The notes beneath the pieces are model-generated. The model was given only the letters and a program-made list of their open reading frames with translations. It was not told the DNA's origin and ran no database searches. Below are positions 11,551 through 22,680 of a DNA stretch of 64,000 nucleotides, one piece after another; positions within the stretch are counted from its first letter, which is position 1, and each line of letters opens with the position of its first letter. The stretch is from assembly GCA_030374765.1 (NCBI GenBank), contig JARGXX010000004.1, positions 1,178,001 to 1,242,000 of the forward strand. The letters are read 5' to 3'. This stretch comes from Agarophyton chilense (taxonomy: Eukaryota; Rhodophyta; Florideophyceae; Gracilariales; Gracilariaceae). The position numbers and the translations under genes were made by a program.

Positions 11551-14500
11551 CTATCACCACTTTGCCAATGAAGTCACAGCCCGCGCACTCCAATTGTCTG
11601 TCTTTGATTCCACTACTAAGGAACCTTTTCGTCCCGTAAGTATCAGCTACTGCATTGACGCAGACTGGTTGGAGTCGACTATTGAACTTGGCTACAACTC
11701 AGGAGTTACGCAGACTTCAGAACTGTCAGAGACAGCTTTGCGAAGGTACCTAAAACAGAAAGCTGGGGAAGATAAGGAATCGTTCACTCTATCCACAATC
11801 AACTCTCTAATCGAGAAACATTTGAAAATGGATATGTCTAATTCCTCTTCTCGCTCCCAAATGAAACGACTATTTACAAGCTACATGTCATTCCTTCGTA
11901 GCAATGGTATCAAATGGCTCTTTGACGACAATCCAAAGACTGCAGTGTTGCCTGTAGTGTCTGCCGTGCGCCCAAAGACTTTGAAGTGACGCCTGGAGAC
12001 GGATTTGGAACTAGTTCACTGCACATACAAGAAAGACTTTCGAGGTTTTATGAAGCATGTACTTTCAGTTGCTGACGCTTTCCAAGTTGTAGACAACGGC
12101 CCTATAAGGCAAAGAACCACCTGCTGTCGTAGAGAACCCAAAAGCCGCGCCAATGCACCTGGAGAAAAGACGTGGGAGTGAGTTGACATAGAGGAATCCT
12201 CCCAAAATAATAGCCGTTACAGATCTAAACGCCCTCCACCTTTTTTCATTCAACCGCCATGCAAGGCGAATAAACGCCGTCATTGGATACAAGATTGTGA
12301 TTTGGCCAACGACTTAGAGAAGAAGGCGTTGATCGAGAAGATAAGGGCCCGGAAGGCAGCAGACGGATCTTCAAGGTCAACCAGAAGCCAGAACAGTAGA
12401 TCGATTGGATCTGCAGAGCATAATGCTAGTCAGGGAACAGTGGCTAGGCTACGCCCATCCGCCCCTGGAGAACATTCTCCTTCTTGTCCCATCACAATTT
12501 CAGATAAACAGACACCCATCAACGCCACAGGGCGATGTGATGACAGGAGCGATGACAGCATTGTGACGCCCGGACTCGCAAAGAAAGCCGTGTTGATGGG
12601 AATTGGCACTATCTGAGCTATCAAAACTACACATCTAGTCGTCTCTCTCAAGAAAGGCTTCAGTGCGGAAAGTTTTTCATTCAGCCGTACATGAACTTCA
12701 CCCCGAACTGTTCTAAATATCTCATCGGGAAGTCTTGCGCTAGTCAACATCACGTTTATGGTAGCAGATGATCAGCTCGCATGCGAAGATCTTCTCATTG
12801 GCCGCCCGGTTTTACACCATCTCCGTGTAGACACCCGAACGCTTTTGGATCACAACAGGTTTGAACTAGATGGGGCAGATTGTTTGCAAGTAGGAAACCC
12901 GACAATCGAATGTGACGCAATTTATGTCAGTCGTATCATGTCCGCGCGTTTGAACCAGGAACCCACTGCAGATTGGCAACTTACTGAAGCTCAACGTCTC
13001 AGTCGTCCAACTGTAAACTACCACAGGGCAAAATAGGAGCAGGACCCATTCCCAGACCCTGAATTGCTCGATCTTATTGACGGGACGCAGCACAGAGCGA
13101 TTGAGAAAGCCACAAAGAAGCTAATAAACGGCGCCAAAACGAAGGGAATTGGCAACGAAGACTCGGAAACTCTCAGACAGATTGTCGAGGAACACAAGAA
13201 CATTTTTCGTGCCTCTATCTCTGCAGGACCCCCTTCTAACATCCGCCCGTTGTAAATCAGGTTAGTGGCAGATGCCAAGCTGGTAAGAGTGAAACTCCGT
13301 AACTACTCACACGAACAGCGAAAACTCCTTGAAGGATTTGTCTTAGATCTGTTCAACGCTTGCATGGCGAACCCAAACCGTACTACTGCTTGGGCAAGCA
13401 CCCCACTTATCGTCCCGAAACCAGTACCGGCACGTTTCAGATTTACGGTAGACCTTCGTCCTGTCCACAAGTTCACAGTCCGCCACCAATATCCGATGCT
13501 GAATATTGAACACGAACTCGAGAAGCTCTTCGGCTCCTATTATGTTGCCACATTTTATCTTTCCCATGGCTACTGGCAGTTTCCGTTGCACAAAGGCTCC
13601 CAATAATTGCAGTCGTTTATAACCTCCGATGGAATATTTTCCCCTACGCGTGTGTTACACGTAACAACCAACGCGACGACGTATTTGCAGTCCGTGCTCG
13701 CCGAGATATTCCCGAAAGACCTGCGAAACCTTTTACTATACTGGCTGGATGACATCCTATTGCATACTGGAAGCGTCGGAGAACTACTGCAAGGAATTCG
13801 GAAGCTCTTCAGTCTCTGTAACAAGTACTTCATCCACCTATACCCCGAGAAGTGCATACTTTTCGCAACCTCAATCAGGTGGTGTGGAAGAATCATCCGC
13901 GCGGAAGGAATACGGTATGACCCTCGACAAATGAACGGTATGCTGAATATGGAGCTGCCAGCCAGTGGAGCGCACCTAAAACAGTTCTTATGCGCCATTT
14001 ATTCGGTCAAAATGGGTATACCGGATTTTTCTAACCTCATCTGACCCCTCCATGACTTCTATGAATTCTTGGAGCGCGTATATGAGCGATCAGGGAAGAG
14101 AATCAAGACAACAGCTGCCAAAGATGACCTAACTGGTCTCAATTGGACTAAACTCGAGAGCAAAGCTTTCTCAGATTGCAAACATGCCCTTACCAATCTG
14201 GTCACTCTGGCTCATCGTGATGACAACCAACGACTCTGTGTGTACACAAACGCTTCCCAAACCATATGTTCCGGCATCATCACCCAAACACCTACTGTAC
14301 ACCTTTGCAAACCACATGCAGAGCAACGTCATATTTCTCTGGCTTTCTGCTGCAGATTGTTGAACGAAACTCAGCTTAGATGGTCTATACTAGAAAAGGA
14401 AGCCTTTACAATTCTTGCTACGCTTGAGCCAATTCACTGGATGGTCGCCACATCTGCTGGTTTTGACTTTTTAGACAGATCAAAACAAGCTGATATTTCT

Positions 14501-16189
14501 CGTTGGCCCATTCTTTCTCATCCGAGACTTCAGTTTGCCAGCAATGAGGAAAGTGTTGAGGTGGGCTGTAAAACTCAGCGCGTACAACTACACGTGCTAT
14601 CATATCAAAGGCACTGATAATGTCTTGGCGGACTTGTTCACCCACTGGGCAGCACCCCCTGTAGTCCGCCGACTTATAAAAGTCCCAGTGCTCCCCTCAA
14701 CCTCTGATGAACAGTAAGTGTGGCCTTCCATAAAGGAAATATGGTCGTCACAGGAAGAAACCCAGGATAACAGACCGCAAAACCTGAACAAAGATGAAGG
14801 TCTCTGGAAGAACACAATGAAGTCCATATGGATTCCTGATGCAGCAGAAGATCTTCAACTTCGACTCTGCATTATTGCGCACACTGGCGAAGCAGGACAT
14901 CTTGAATAAGACGCTACAATTAAGACTCTCCTTAAGTTTTTCTTTTGGAAAACTTTGGACAACGATGTCAGGGTATTTGTCCGCGCCGGCAAACACTGTA
15001 TCTCTACTCTCGGTGGCGACAAAGTACCCCGACCTTTTGGACCAGCAGTGCACGGTTGCGCACCGATTGACTTACTCCAGTTTGACTATCTGGAGATCGG
15101 TTCAAGCAAAACTGGATAGAGGTATGTCCTCATGCTCCGTGACGACCATTCTGACTACAAGTGGCTGTTTCCGTTCCCGAACACCTCAGCGGAAAATGCA
15201 GCAAACCTCATTGACTGGTGTGCGGTTTTTGCAGTCCCACAAGGTTTGGTGTCCGATGGACCGACACATTTCCGTAACAAAACCCTCCGACTGCTGGCCA
15301 AGTCTTGGCGTGTACTCCACCATTTCACGTTTTGATACACGCCTTAAAACAATGACTCAGTAGAACGTCTGGGAAAGGAATTGTTGAGATCCTTTCGTGT
15401 TCTGACTTCGGAACTGCAAATAAAATTAAAAAAATGGACTGATCGTCTCTCGATTGTCCAAATCTCTCTTAACAATACAGTATCCCCGCACTGTGGTAAC
15501 ATTGCCACTGTTGCTGTCTTTTTGGGCATGAGTACGACCCACCGGTTTGTAAGTTCCTCCGAACTACGTGGTTAAAGTATGTAACTGTCAAAAAGGCCAT
15601 TCTCTAACGTGCATTGAATGTTCAACAGCTGAAGAAGTACGTAGTCGAACTGAATCCACTCGTGCACCGAACTTTGTTGAAAAACAGAGGTATATCCCAC
15701 CAGAAAGCATCTCGAGGAAGTTTTCTCAACTTTATCGAAGGCGACTATGTTCTGGTCGCATGGAAGATTTTCATGTCCGCAAAAAACTTGCTTTGCAATG
15801 GAGAGAACCAAGATGGATATTGCAAATTTCATCCGATTCTGTGTTTTAAGTCGAGGATTTACGAAATGGTTCTACAGAAGAAGTACATGGAAGCAGATTA
15901 AAGTTCTATTGTGACAGCTCTCTTGACCGGGATTGTATTAAGATTCATGTCTTGACATCAAAAACGCGAATGCCTGTCTCTCGATTAATGAAGCTGGTAG
16001 AAACTACAGATGGATTGAAAATCCACGTGCGGTGGAAAAGTTTGTCACACAAAGAAAACACTTTAGAGCCTATGAAAAGAATCGCCTAGAATGTCCCCGT
16101 AATGTTTTGACGTCTGCTCGAGCGGAAACACGTTCCGGCAAATTTGGTAGCAATCTCTCGAAAACAACTCTCTCTTTGAAAGAGGAGAG

Positions 16190-16422
16190 TGTGACGCACT
16201 TGGACACACGCATAATCTTAAAAGGGATCCGAGTCCGTTTTGAGCCAACAGCAGGCCACGCAACATTTAGGCTAGGTGGCATGCAATCAATGGCTGTGTA
16301 GCGGTAGCGAGTCAAGTCCTTCTCCACTAGGGAGTCGGATGAAGTACTTAAGGCGCAACAAACCGGCCCGCTTTAGTAAAACAGTTCATCGAACTTTTTC
16401 TCTACTGTCCCTCCGGTCAGCA
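16190..16422 (+). repeat. 3' LTR of gypsy element H, 233 bp
   Basis: Begins TGTGACGCACTTGG and ends GGTCAGCA, the direct-repeat partner of 10436-10668. This copy keeps the canonical TG...CA ends. Confidence 0.8.
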
Positions 16423-17430
16423 CAGATGGATACCGTTGGGGGGCCCGGAGTGGTCCGCTTCCAGATGTTGAGAGTTGCGGCTTTAGCAACGTGCATCAAG
16501 TCTTCGAACACAATGCTCAATACTTGGATGTATACTGCTACCAGTGTTTCTTGATTATCCTGACGATTGGTACAGGCCATGAGGCTTTTAAACCTGCCAC
16601 TATACTCTTGGACAGGTTTTCAGGAGTCTTGAAAGATCGTCATCAACTCGAGCGCAAGCTTGTCTTTGATAAATGGCGATTCAAAGTGGTGTGGGAATGG
16701 AGAGTGCATGTCCTCTCAGTCGAGTCCGGGGAGGTTGGTTTCAGTCGATTGCCTGTCGTAGCCATTGAATGTGGCCAGGAATGCCGGAAACCAGCGAACC
16801 TGTAGCACCCTATTAGTCGACAACTGAGCCATGAGCTTTCCAAGGTACTCGAAGGGGTCTTTAATGGCGCCCGAATCGCTGCGTCAAAATGGTGGCAACG
16901 TTGGTATGCGGTAGGATTCTGTGCGGGCTCCTCTTGAAACAGCAACCGTTGTCACCATTCCTACCGGGACGGCCAAATCAGCCTTGGTCGTTTCTATCCG
17001 CTTTGCCGGTGCTTCGATGGGCCCCATCTTCCCGCTTCGTTTCTCGTCAAATTCTGTGAGTTGTCAACCGAACTGTTCTTTTAGCCGGATCCAATGCTAT
17101 ACAGATCACTGACGTTAGCTCGTAGTACTCTTCCTCCAACTCCGAATAAGAGGCAGATAAAGATTTCATCATTGCTTTTTAATGCCACGGTAACGCACTC
17201 ATCAGCCCGGGCGCACTGTCTGCCATGTTGCGGACGCAGAAGAAAGCAGAGTTGGATGGTCGATTGAAAAAAATGCCGTACCGGAGAAAGGAGGAGGCAG
17301 AAGGATGTTCAATCAAACGCCAGCTCGTCCGTTCGTTTACTTTGTGTTTTTTATTGCGCCTTAAATAGGCTCATGTCATCCATACGCTGGGCACTCCAGC
17401 GAGTTGCCGGAAATCTGGGCTCAACTGTCA
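16423..17430 (-). mobile_element. 5' end of a Ty3/gypsy element G (LTR plus gag fragment, broken)
   Basis: Minus-strand fragment. It starts with a 205-bp LTR (17226-17430) that ends in ACA and is followed directly by TGGCAGACAGTGCG, a TGG-initial primer-binding site as usual for gypsy. A gag region follows (about 17.2 to 16.43 kb) with the retrotransposon-gag pattern FIKDKLALELMTIF...VQEYSGRFKSLM. It stops at the right edge of gypsy H, and the pol genes are absent. It has several breaks. Copia C inserted within a few bases of its LTR start. Confidence 0.6.
17226..17430 (-). repeat. 5' LTR of gypsy fragment G, 205 bp
   Basis: On the minus strand it runs from TGACAGTTGAGC to CGTCCGCAACA and contains a TATTTAAGG promoter-like box and AATAAA. 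Only one copy is in the window. The call rests on the TG...CA ends, the primer site that follows and the gag downstream. Confidence 0.5.
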
Positions 17431-17433
17431 CCC

Positions 17434-17760
17434 ACTAAATAAAGGGTAGTTGTAGATGCTTCTGTTAAAGAACAATTTACTGATTCAGATTACTATTCGA
17501 ATGCTTGCCTCCCTCGGATAAACCAAGGGTCCATGTCCAGGCTCTTGGGCTTATATACCCGACAAGGCGGGCTAGCGGCCATGTAATCTATCACTAAAAG
17601 GCCACGCAATCGAATGCTAACGGCCACGTAATCTACTCTCTTGCTGCACATGATTATTGCAGCACCATGTCATGCAAAACCTCTCCTAGAGGGCTTGCAT
17701 TATACGCAAATGCGCCTAGGGTATGCATAGATTGACTAAGATGCATTTGCTTTCCATACC
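17434..17760 (-). repeat. Left (3') LTR of copia element C, 327 bp
   Basis: Nearly identical to 22354-22680 (one A/G difference near position 17475). Such identity dates the insertion as recent. Confidence 0.9.
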
Positions 17761-17780
17761 AATTCCTCTCAGAGTTCCTG

Positions 17781-20700
17781 CTAACCAGTGGGTGCGTTAG
17801 AGTTTCGGAATAAAGCCCCATGAAATTCCATGGATATTTTTCCATCAAAAAACATTAACTCCAAGGCTTGAGAGATAGGGCTATCGGTTTTTGTCAACGG
17901 ATCAGCATAGTTTGCGCTACCTGGAATCCATATCATTCTGTCAACGTTTCTTGTTTCAAATTCGTATCTGATTACGCCGACATCTCCACGAATAGAACGA
18001 TCTGCAGCGTTGCGACAGGTAGAAAGTGTGCCAAACAAATCCTTTGAGTCCACAACGATCCACAGTCCAACGTGGATTCCTAACAAAGCCTGGAATGCCT
18101 TACAGAGTACCTTGCCCTCATCGATGGCCTCTCCTGCAGCCAGAGTTTCGGCCGATCCAATTGATTTAACTGGTCTTCGGGACTTATGAGAACTCCAGGA
18201 AATGACATGAACGACAGAGTCTTGCTTCAGTTTTCCAAAAAGAAGTCCAGCGACAAACCCAAGCTGTCCATAGTCGTTCGTTCGGCTTGCGTCATAAAAT
18301 ACTACAATTGAGATCTGATATTCTTTTCCACTGAGTGGCCTCAGGAACCTTAGTGACGTTCCTTTTCTCTTCAGAGTGCGCAGCATATTAATCTGCGTTA
18401 TCATGTCCTTGATAGTAGGAAATGGCCCTTTTTGCTGCAAATAGCTTGCCGCAAATGCGCAAAACGGAGAGGCGGCAATGCCAAGCCAGCAAATTGAACT
18501 GTTCAGCGACCTGAATGATGAGAGCTCAATGCTGTTCAGCTGACTTTCCTGGTCTTTTCTCCTTAAACGACTAATTGTTCCGGCTTCGTACCCTTTCAGC
18601 TTTTCGTCTCCATCGATGGTAACTGTGTAGTCTTCGTACTGAGTAAGCACCAGACCATAAAACTGTACCCTACCTGGTCCATACACTATCGTGCCAAGTT
18701 TATGGTTGTGTCTTATTTTTTCTATTATTGTAGACAAATTCTTTCTCTCTCCAGCAAAGAGGATGTCATCGACCACTTTGACTGCAATGACTACAACTTT
18801 TCCATCCAATTTTTTGTAAAAGAGCTGCGGCACGTACACGAGCTGCGAAAAACCAAATCCACGTAGCACATCATCACTAAGCTCTTGCCACTTGGCCCCT
18901 GCATTTGCGAGACCATAGGCTGCTGATAGCAGCAACCAGTAGTGCTGATGACGTGTTTTGCATTCGCGAGGAGGTACCATGTAGACATCTCGTTGAGCTT
19001 CCGTTTGAAGAAAGGCGCTCTTGAAGTCGATCTTTGCCAGAGTCCACCGATAGATCGTAGAAAGAGACAACAGTATGCGGATACCAACTGGTGGGCATGT
19101 TGCAGAGTCTGTTTTCAGGGCATGCTTTTCTCGATCCTTATTGCCATGTACTGCAATTCGTGCCTTTAATGTCAGCGAGTTATCATCACACTTCTTCACC
19201 TTGTAAAGGACGTGGCTTGATACTATGTTCGCGTTTTTAGGAACTCGAGAAACTGCTACATCTCTCACAATCTTCTTAAATGACCGTTCTTCCTTGTCAT
19301 AGGCATTCTGTGTTGCAAAGGGTGGTAACCCCTGTGCTTGGTGCAACATAAATTCTGTATTTCCGAACGCCTTGTAATAGGTCTGAATGAGGTCTTTCTC
19401 TGTGCTTTGCAAGTCTTGCCCCGGCGACAACTGTACTTCTGCTGCACTGATAGGTTCTTCCGCATCTGGTTGGTCGCTTGATTGGTTGGACTGATAGTCC
19501 GTATCCTCTTTCTGCTCTGCGACTGCTCGGTTGTCGAGATAATTCCATACTTCATTTTCCAGGTTGAGATTTTCCTTATCTCCGTCGAAATAATGAACTG
19601 CGTACTTTCCAGTCCTGTCGTCATGCGTATGTACTGTGCCTCCGTAAAATTTTTTGTCTATTGGCCAGTACACTTCTATATTGTCACCGACATTGGGAGT
19701 GTTAGGTCCTATGCAGTCGGGTTCTTCTTCTAATTTGTGCGGAGTTGGGTTTGAGATTGGAACTTCATCTCCGATAGAGTCTGTTCTGGATTCGGGGGAG
19801 TTTTCTTCGAGTGTGTCTACAACTTCTTCCAAGTTTCGATCCAGTTCATCAATAGCATTCTGCACAGCAGTAGCTAGCTCGTTCTGGACTATTGCTGGCC
19901 TGACGTCTTCAATTGCAGCGTTAATTTTTTTTCCTTTGGCTCCTGGGACGGTCACTGTGCCGTTTGCAATGTCAAAGGCCAGCACGGGCTTGTCTCGTGA
20001 CCACTTCCCACGTTTTTCGTGCTCCTTCTTGATAAATATCTGCACGAGATCTCCTACTGCAATAGGGCTTTCATTAAATGTCTTTGATCGCAGAATCAAG
20101 GTCAGCTTTCGCCTTGCTAGAAGGGTTTGGTGGGCATACACGAGTTCCTGTGGAAGTTGTTTTGGTATGACACCCTTCTGTATCGGTCTGGAATAGCCCT
20201 TGGCAAGTTCTTGCGCAGATAGAACGTCGCTGCCGTAGAGATCATTGGAAATTCTGATTGCCTGTTGAATGATCAGAGAGGTTTCCCATTCTTTCCGTTC
20301 CACAGTAGACTCTTCCTTCAGGCGAGTGAAGACATCTCGGATGATTTTATGCTTGGACTCAAGCACGTTCTTATTGTGCCTTCTCGGCGGCAGAGGTCTA
20401 GCTTCTATGTCATGTTCCCGCAGGTACTCGGCAAGGATGCTATTCTTGAATGCGCTGTCATAAGCGACTGTTAGCGGTGTCCAAAATGGTGTCAGCCAGT
20501 GCGCATCAAATACTAGAATAGCTTCACGCATTGATGTGTCTTGCACCACTGCGCCAACAGAGTAGCGCAATGCGGTATCCATTATGTGCATAACACAGTG
20601 CTGATCCAGAAACATATGGTCCACACACACTACCTCATTAAAGGATCTGCTCATCGAGCTAAGTGAGACCTTCCTGTCTGCTTTTGGCCTAGCGGTTGTT

Positions 20701-22352
20701 CTGCATGCTGTGCACTCTTCAAGTGTGCGCTGAAGGTACTTGTCTACATGTCCATTCCATAGTTCGTTTCTTTCAAGAAGTATCTTGATGTCGGAGTATG
20801 TAGAGTGCCCGCAGACATGTTTATGGACTTTGTCCACAATTTTTTTCAAGTCCTTCCACGGTTTCTTAGCCAGGTTTCCGTCGATGTGAGCCGTTGCACA
20901 GAACAGGGTCGTTTCGTGCCTAGGGGTCAGCTTTTTTGCTTGATAAGTGAACGCCGTATGGGGAATGTAGGTGTGCATGTCTCTGTCGACGAGAGTGACG
21001 CTTCCTTGCGAATTGCCGCTGGCATCGGGTGGCAACTTCAATATGTTCTGGTTAACATGTAGTATGTCACAGTAGTTGGTTACGTTGCGTCCTACAACCC
21101 ATTGAGAGGAACCATCGATAACCAAATGCCTGATGTTCACCACTGTACCTTCGTCCGTTCTTGCTTTGAAGACCACCGATCCAAGTATTTTCCTTGCCTG
21201 GCTTCGATGTTCACCGTTGCCATACTGCCAGTAGGGTCTTTCAGCAACTGCTTCTGGTAATGGGTCCAGCTTCCTGTTCCAATCGGGACAGACGAGAGGA
21301 GTGATGAGGTTCAATTCAGTAACCCCAATTCCGCTGTAAGGTGCTCCATCGTCTAAGAGTGGTCCAATAAAGCCGTCCGGTGTAAATTGTGCGAAGTTTT
21401 GTGCGCTCAATTCTGCCATATTGAAGGTCAAAACGTTATTCTGTGCCTTATCGCCTGTTGCAGGGGTATCTAAAGACTTCACACCCGGTTTCAGCGTCCC
21501 GTTCTTCCTGTGGTCTTGATACCAATGACCGTACTTTCCACAGGTGTTACACTGCGTCTTCCCTTTGAGCTCAGCAATTTGCTCTGGGGTTCTCCGGGAA
21601 GGTCGATTATGCCTACGGTTGCTACCGGCGGCGGAAGAACCTTGCGGCGCCGACTGATAGTGAGCGGCGTTGGTGGAGAGCGTTTTTGAAGTTGCATCTC
21701 CTCCTGAATGTTTCACTTTGTCGCATTGCCTAAGAACAGAGGCAATCGAATCATAAGAAACCACTTTGAGGTAATCATTTGTCGTCGACGTCGGTGTAAG
21801 ACTGGCGTCTCTCGAAGCGCCATTGGCCAAAACTGACACTCTCTGATTATTGTCGACATCTGCATTTGCCAGAAGAGTAAAAGCCACAAGCGTATCAGAA
21901 AGCTTTGCTTCCGTTCCATGAGCGTTAAGTCTCGATACTTGCGCCTGAAATCTCGATTCAAAATTTTTAAAGCTTTCGTTGTGGTTTCTCTTTGTGTTGA
22001 GGAGCGAAAGAAAGTCCTGAAATACATCTGAAACAACGGCGAGCGGATCTCGCTTGTACAAGGCCTTCACGATGGCTTCTGCACCTTCCGCCGATCGAAT
22101 CACACTGTCCGGAATAGCCTTACACAGATCCCTAGCCCGACCATACAGCTGCGATTGAAGCATTATTCCCTGTGCTGTCTTGGGAACCTTGTTGCTGTTT
22201 GAATCTGTAAGCGTATCCTGGAACGCCTGCCATAACGATACAGCCTCAGCATACTGCTCTTGGTTTCCACGTCCATCCGTCCATGGCACGGTTCGAATGT
22301 CCCAAGAGAAACGGGGTCGAGACGGCAGGTTGTTTGAGCTTTCTGGGCCCAT
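17781..22352 (-). CDS. Gag-Pol polyprotein of copia element C, with a Tudor-like domain
   Basis: 1523 residues in one frame. About residues 1-240 are a copia-type Gag; a CCHC-like knuckle follows (CNTCGKYGHWYQDH, near 270). An aspartic protease carries DDGAPYSGIG (near 335). The integrase has its H-x-H-C-C zinc finger (CGHSTY...CTAC, near 525-560) and a core with Asp, Asp and Glu in VDHM, AYDSAF and LESKH. About residues 885-936 (VGDNIEVYWP, GKYAVHYFDGDKENLNL) read as a Tudor/Agenet-like beta-barrel, not a usual copia part. The reverse transcriptase (about 1000-1230) has KIDFKSAFLQ and VVDDILF. RNase H (about 1310-1500) contains VVFYDAS, GSAETLAAGEA and ADPLTK. The ATG lies inside the primer-binding site. 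Retrotransposon life-cycle roles follow from the family. Confidence 0.9.
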   Translation of the reverse strand: MGPESSNNLPSRPRFSWDIRTVPWTDGRGNQEQYAEAVSLWQAFQDTLTDSNSNKVPKTAQGIMLQSQLYGRARDLCKAIPDSVIRSAEGAEAIVKALYKRDPLAVVSDVFQDFLSLLNTKRNHNESFKNFESRFQAQVSRLNAHGTEAKLSDTLVAFTLLANADVDNNQRVSVLANGASRDASLTPTSTTNDYLKVVSYDSIASVLRQCDKVKHSGGDATSKTLSTNAAHYQSAPQGSSAAGSNRRHNRPSRRTPEQIAELKGKTQCNTCGKYGHWYQDHRKNGTLKPGVKSLDTPATGDKAQNNVLTFNMAELSAQNFAQFTPDGFIGPLLDDGAPYSGIGVTELNLITPLVCPDWNRKLDPLPEAVAERPYWQYGNGEHRSQARKILGSVVFKARTDEGTVVNIRHLVIDGSSQWVVGRNVTNYCDILHVNQNILKLPPDASGNSQGSVTLVDRDMHTYIPHTAFTYQAKKLTPRHETTLFCATAHIDGNLAKKPWKDLKKIVDKVHKHVCGHSTYSDIKILLERNELWNGHVDKYLQRTLEECTACRTTARPKADRKVSLSSMSRSFNEVVCVDHMFLDQHCVMHIMDTALRYSVGAVVQDTSMREAILVFDAHWLTPFWTPLTVAYDSAFKNSILAEYLREHDIEARPLPPRRHNKNVLESKHKIIRDVFTRLKEESTVERKEWETSLIIQQAIRISNDLYGSDVLSAQELAKGYSRPIQKGVIPKQLPQELVYAHQTLLARRKLTLILRSKTFNESPIAVGDLVQIFIKKEHEKRGKWSRDKPVLAFDIANGTVTVPGAKGKKINAAIEDVRPAIVQNELATAVQNAIDELDRNLEEVVDTLEENSPESRTDSIGDEVPISNPTPHKLEEEPDCIGPNTPNVGDNIEVYWPIDKKFYGGTVHTHDDRTGKYAVHYFDGDKENLNLENEVWNYLDNRAVAEQKEDTDYQSNQSSDQPDAEEPISAAEVQLSPGQDLQSTEKDLIQTYYKAFGNTEFMLHQAQGLPPFATQNAYDKEERSFKKIVRDVAVSRVPKNANIVSSHVLYKVKKCDDNSLTLKARIAVHGNKDREKHALKTDSATCPPVGIRILLSLSTIYRWTLAKIDFKSAFLQTEAQRDVYMVPPRECKTRHQHYWLLLSAAYGLANAGAKWQELSDDVLRGFGFSQLVYVPQLFYKKLDGKVVVIAVKVVDDILFAGERKNLSTIIEKIRHNHKLGTIVYGPGRVQFYGLVLTQYEDYTVTIDGDEKLKGYEAGTISRLRRKDQESQLNSIELSSFRSLNSSICWLGIAASPFCAFAASYLQQKGPFPTIKDMITQINMLRTLKRKGTSLRFLRPLSGKEYQISIVVFYDASRTNDYGQLGFVAGLLFGKLKQDSVVHVISWSSHKSRRPVKSIGSAETLAAGEAIDEGKVLCKAFQALLGIHVGLWIVVDSKDLFGTLSTCRNAADRSIRGDVGVIRYEFETRNVDRMIWIPGSANYADPLTKTDSPISQALELMFFDGKISMEFHGALFRNSNAPTG

Positions 22353-22353
22353 A
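22344..22353 (-). other. Primer-binding site of element C overlapping the Gag start codon
   Basis: Directly after the 5' LTR the minus strand reads TATGGGCCCA, matching the complement of the initiator tRNA-Met anticodon arm. The ATG within it, which pairs with the CAU anticodon, is also the first codon of the 1523-residue frame. Confidence 0.75.
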
Positions 22354-22680
22354 ACTAAATAAAGGGTAGTTGTAGATGCTTCTGTTAAAGAACAGTTTAC
22401 TGATTCAGATTACTATTCGAATGCTTGCCTCCCTCGGATAAACCAAGGGTCCATGTCCAGGCTCTTGGGCTTATATACCCGACAAGGCGGGCTAGCGGCC
22501 ATGTAATCTATCACTAAAAGGCCACGCAATCGAATGCTAACGGCCACGTAATCTACTCTCTTGCTGCACATGATTATTGCAGCACCATGTCATGCAAAAC
22601 CTCTCCTAGAGGGCTTGCATTATACGCAAATGCGCCTAGGGTATGCATAGATTGACTAAGATGCATTTGCTTTCCATACC
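22354..22680 (-). repeat. Right (5') LTR of copia element C, 327 bp
   Basis: Partner of 17434-17760. It ends one base before the ATG of the polyprotein, leaving almost no leader between LTR and coding sequence. Confidence 0.9.

Larger units (their letters stand above)
10436..16422 (+). mobile_element. Ty3/gypsy element H (old, broken), with a solo LTR nested inside
   Basis: Two 233-bp direct repeats bound a plus-strand gypsy body. In order: a gag-like region (about 11.6-12.0 kb), aspartic protease (about 12.5-12.9 kb), reverse transcriptase (about 13.2-14.0 kb, with RFTVDLRPVHKFT and a YWLDDIL active-site block), RNase H (about 14.2-14.7 kb, with the gypsy pattern RWSILEKEAFTILATL) and integrase (about 14.9-15.6 kb). 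The protease-RT-RNase H-integrase order defines Ty3/gypsy. The body is heavily broken (more than ten breaks) and the LTRs differ at many positions, so the copy is old. No clear target duplication remains. The interval 10885-11550 is a later, unrelated insertion. Confidence 0.85.
17434..22680 (-). mobile_element. Ty1/copia element C, looks whole and young
   Basis: Two 327-bp LTRs (17434-17760 and 22354-22680) that differ at only about one position enclose a single 1523-codon frame on the minus strand. No breaks were seen, so this is a recent insertion. Domain order Gag, zinc knuckle, protease, integrase, reverse transcriptase, RNase H is copia-type. The LTR ends do not read TG...CA in the usual way (minus-strand start GGTATGG, end TTTAGT), and the flanks CACCC and CACGC are only an imperfect five-base duplication. 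A purine-rich GAGAGGAATT lies just before the 3' LTR. Confidence 0.9.

Noticed and set aside
17434-22680. The 327-bp repeat pair as a host segmental duplication
   Set aside because: The repeats sit exactly at the borders of a Gag-Pol frame with a primer site and a purine tract, so they are LTRs.
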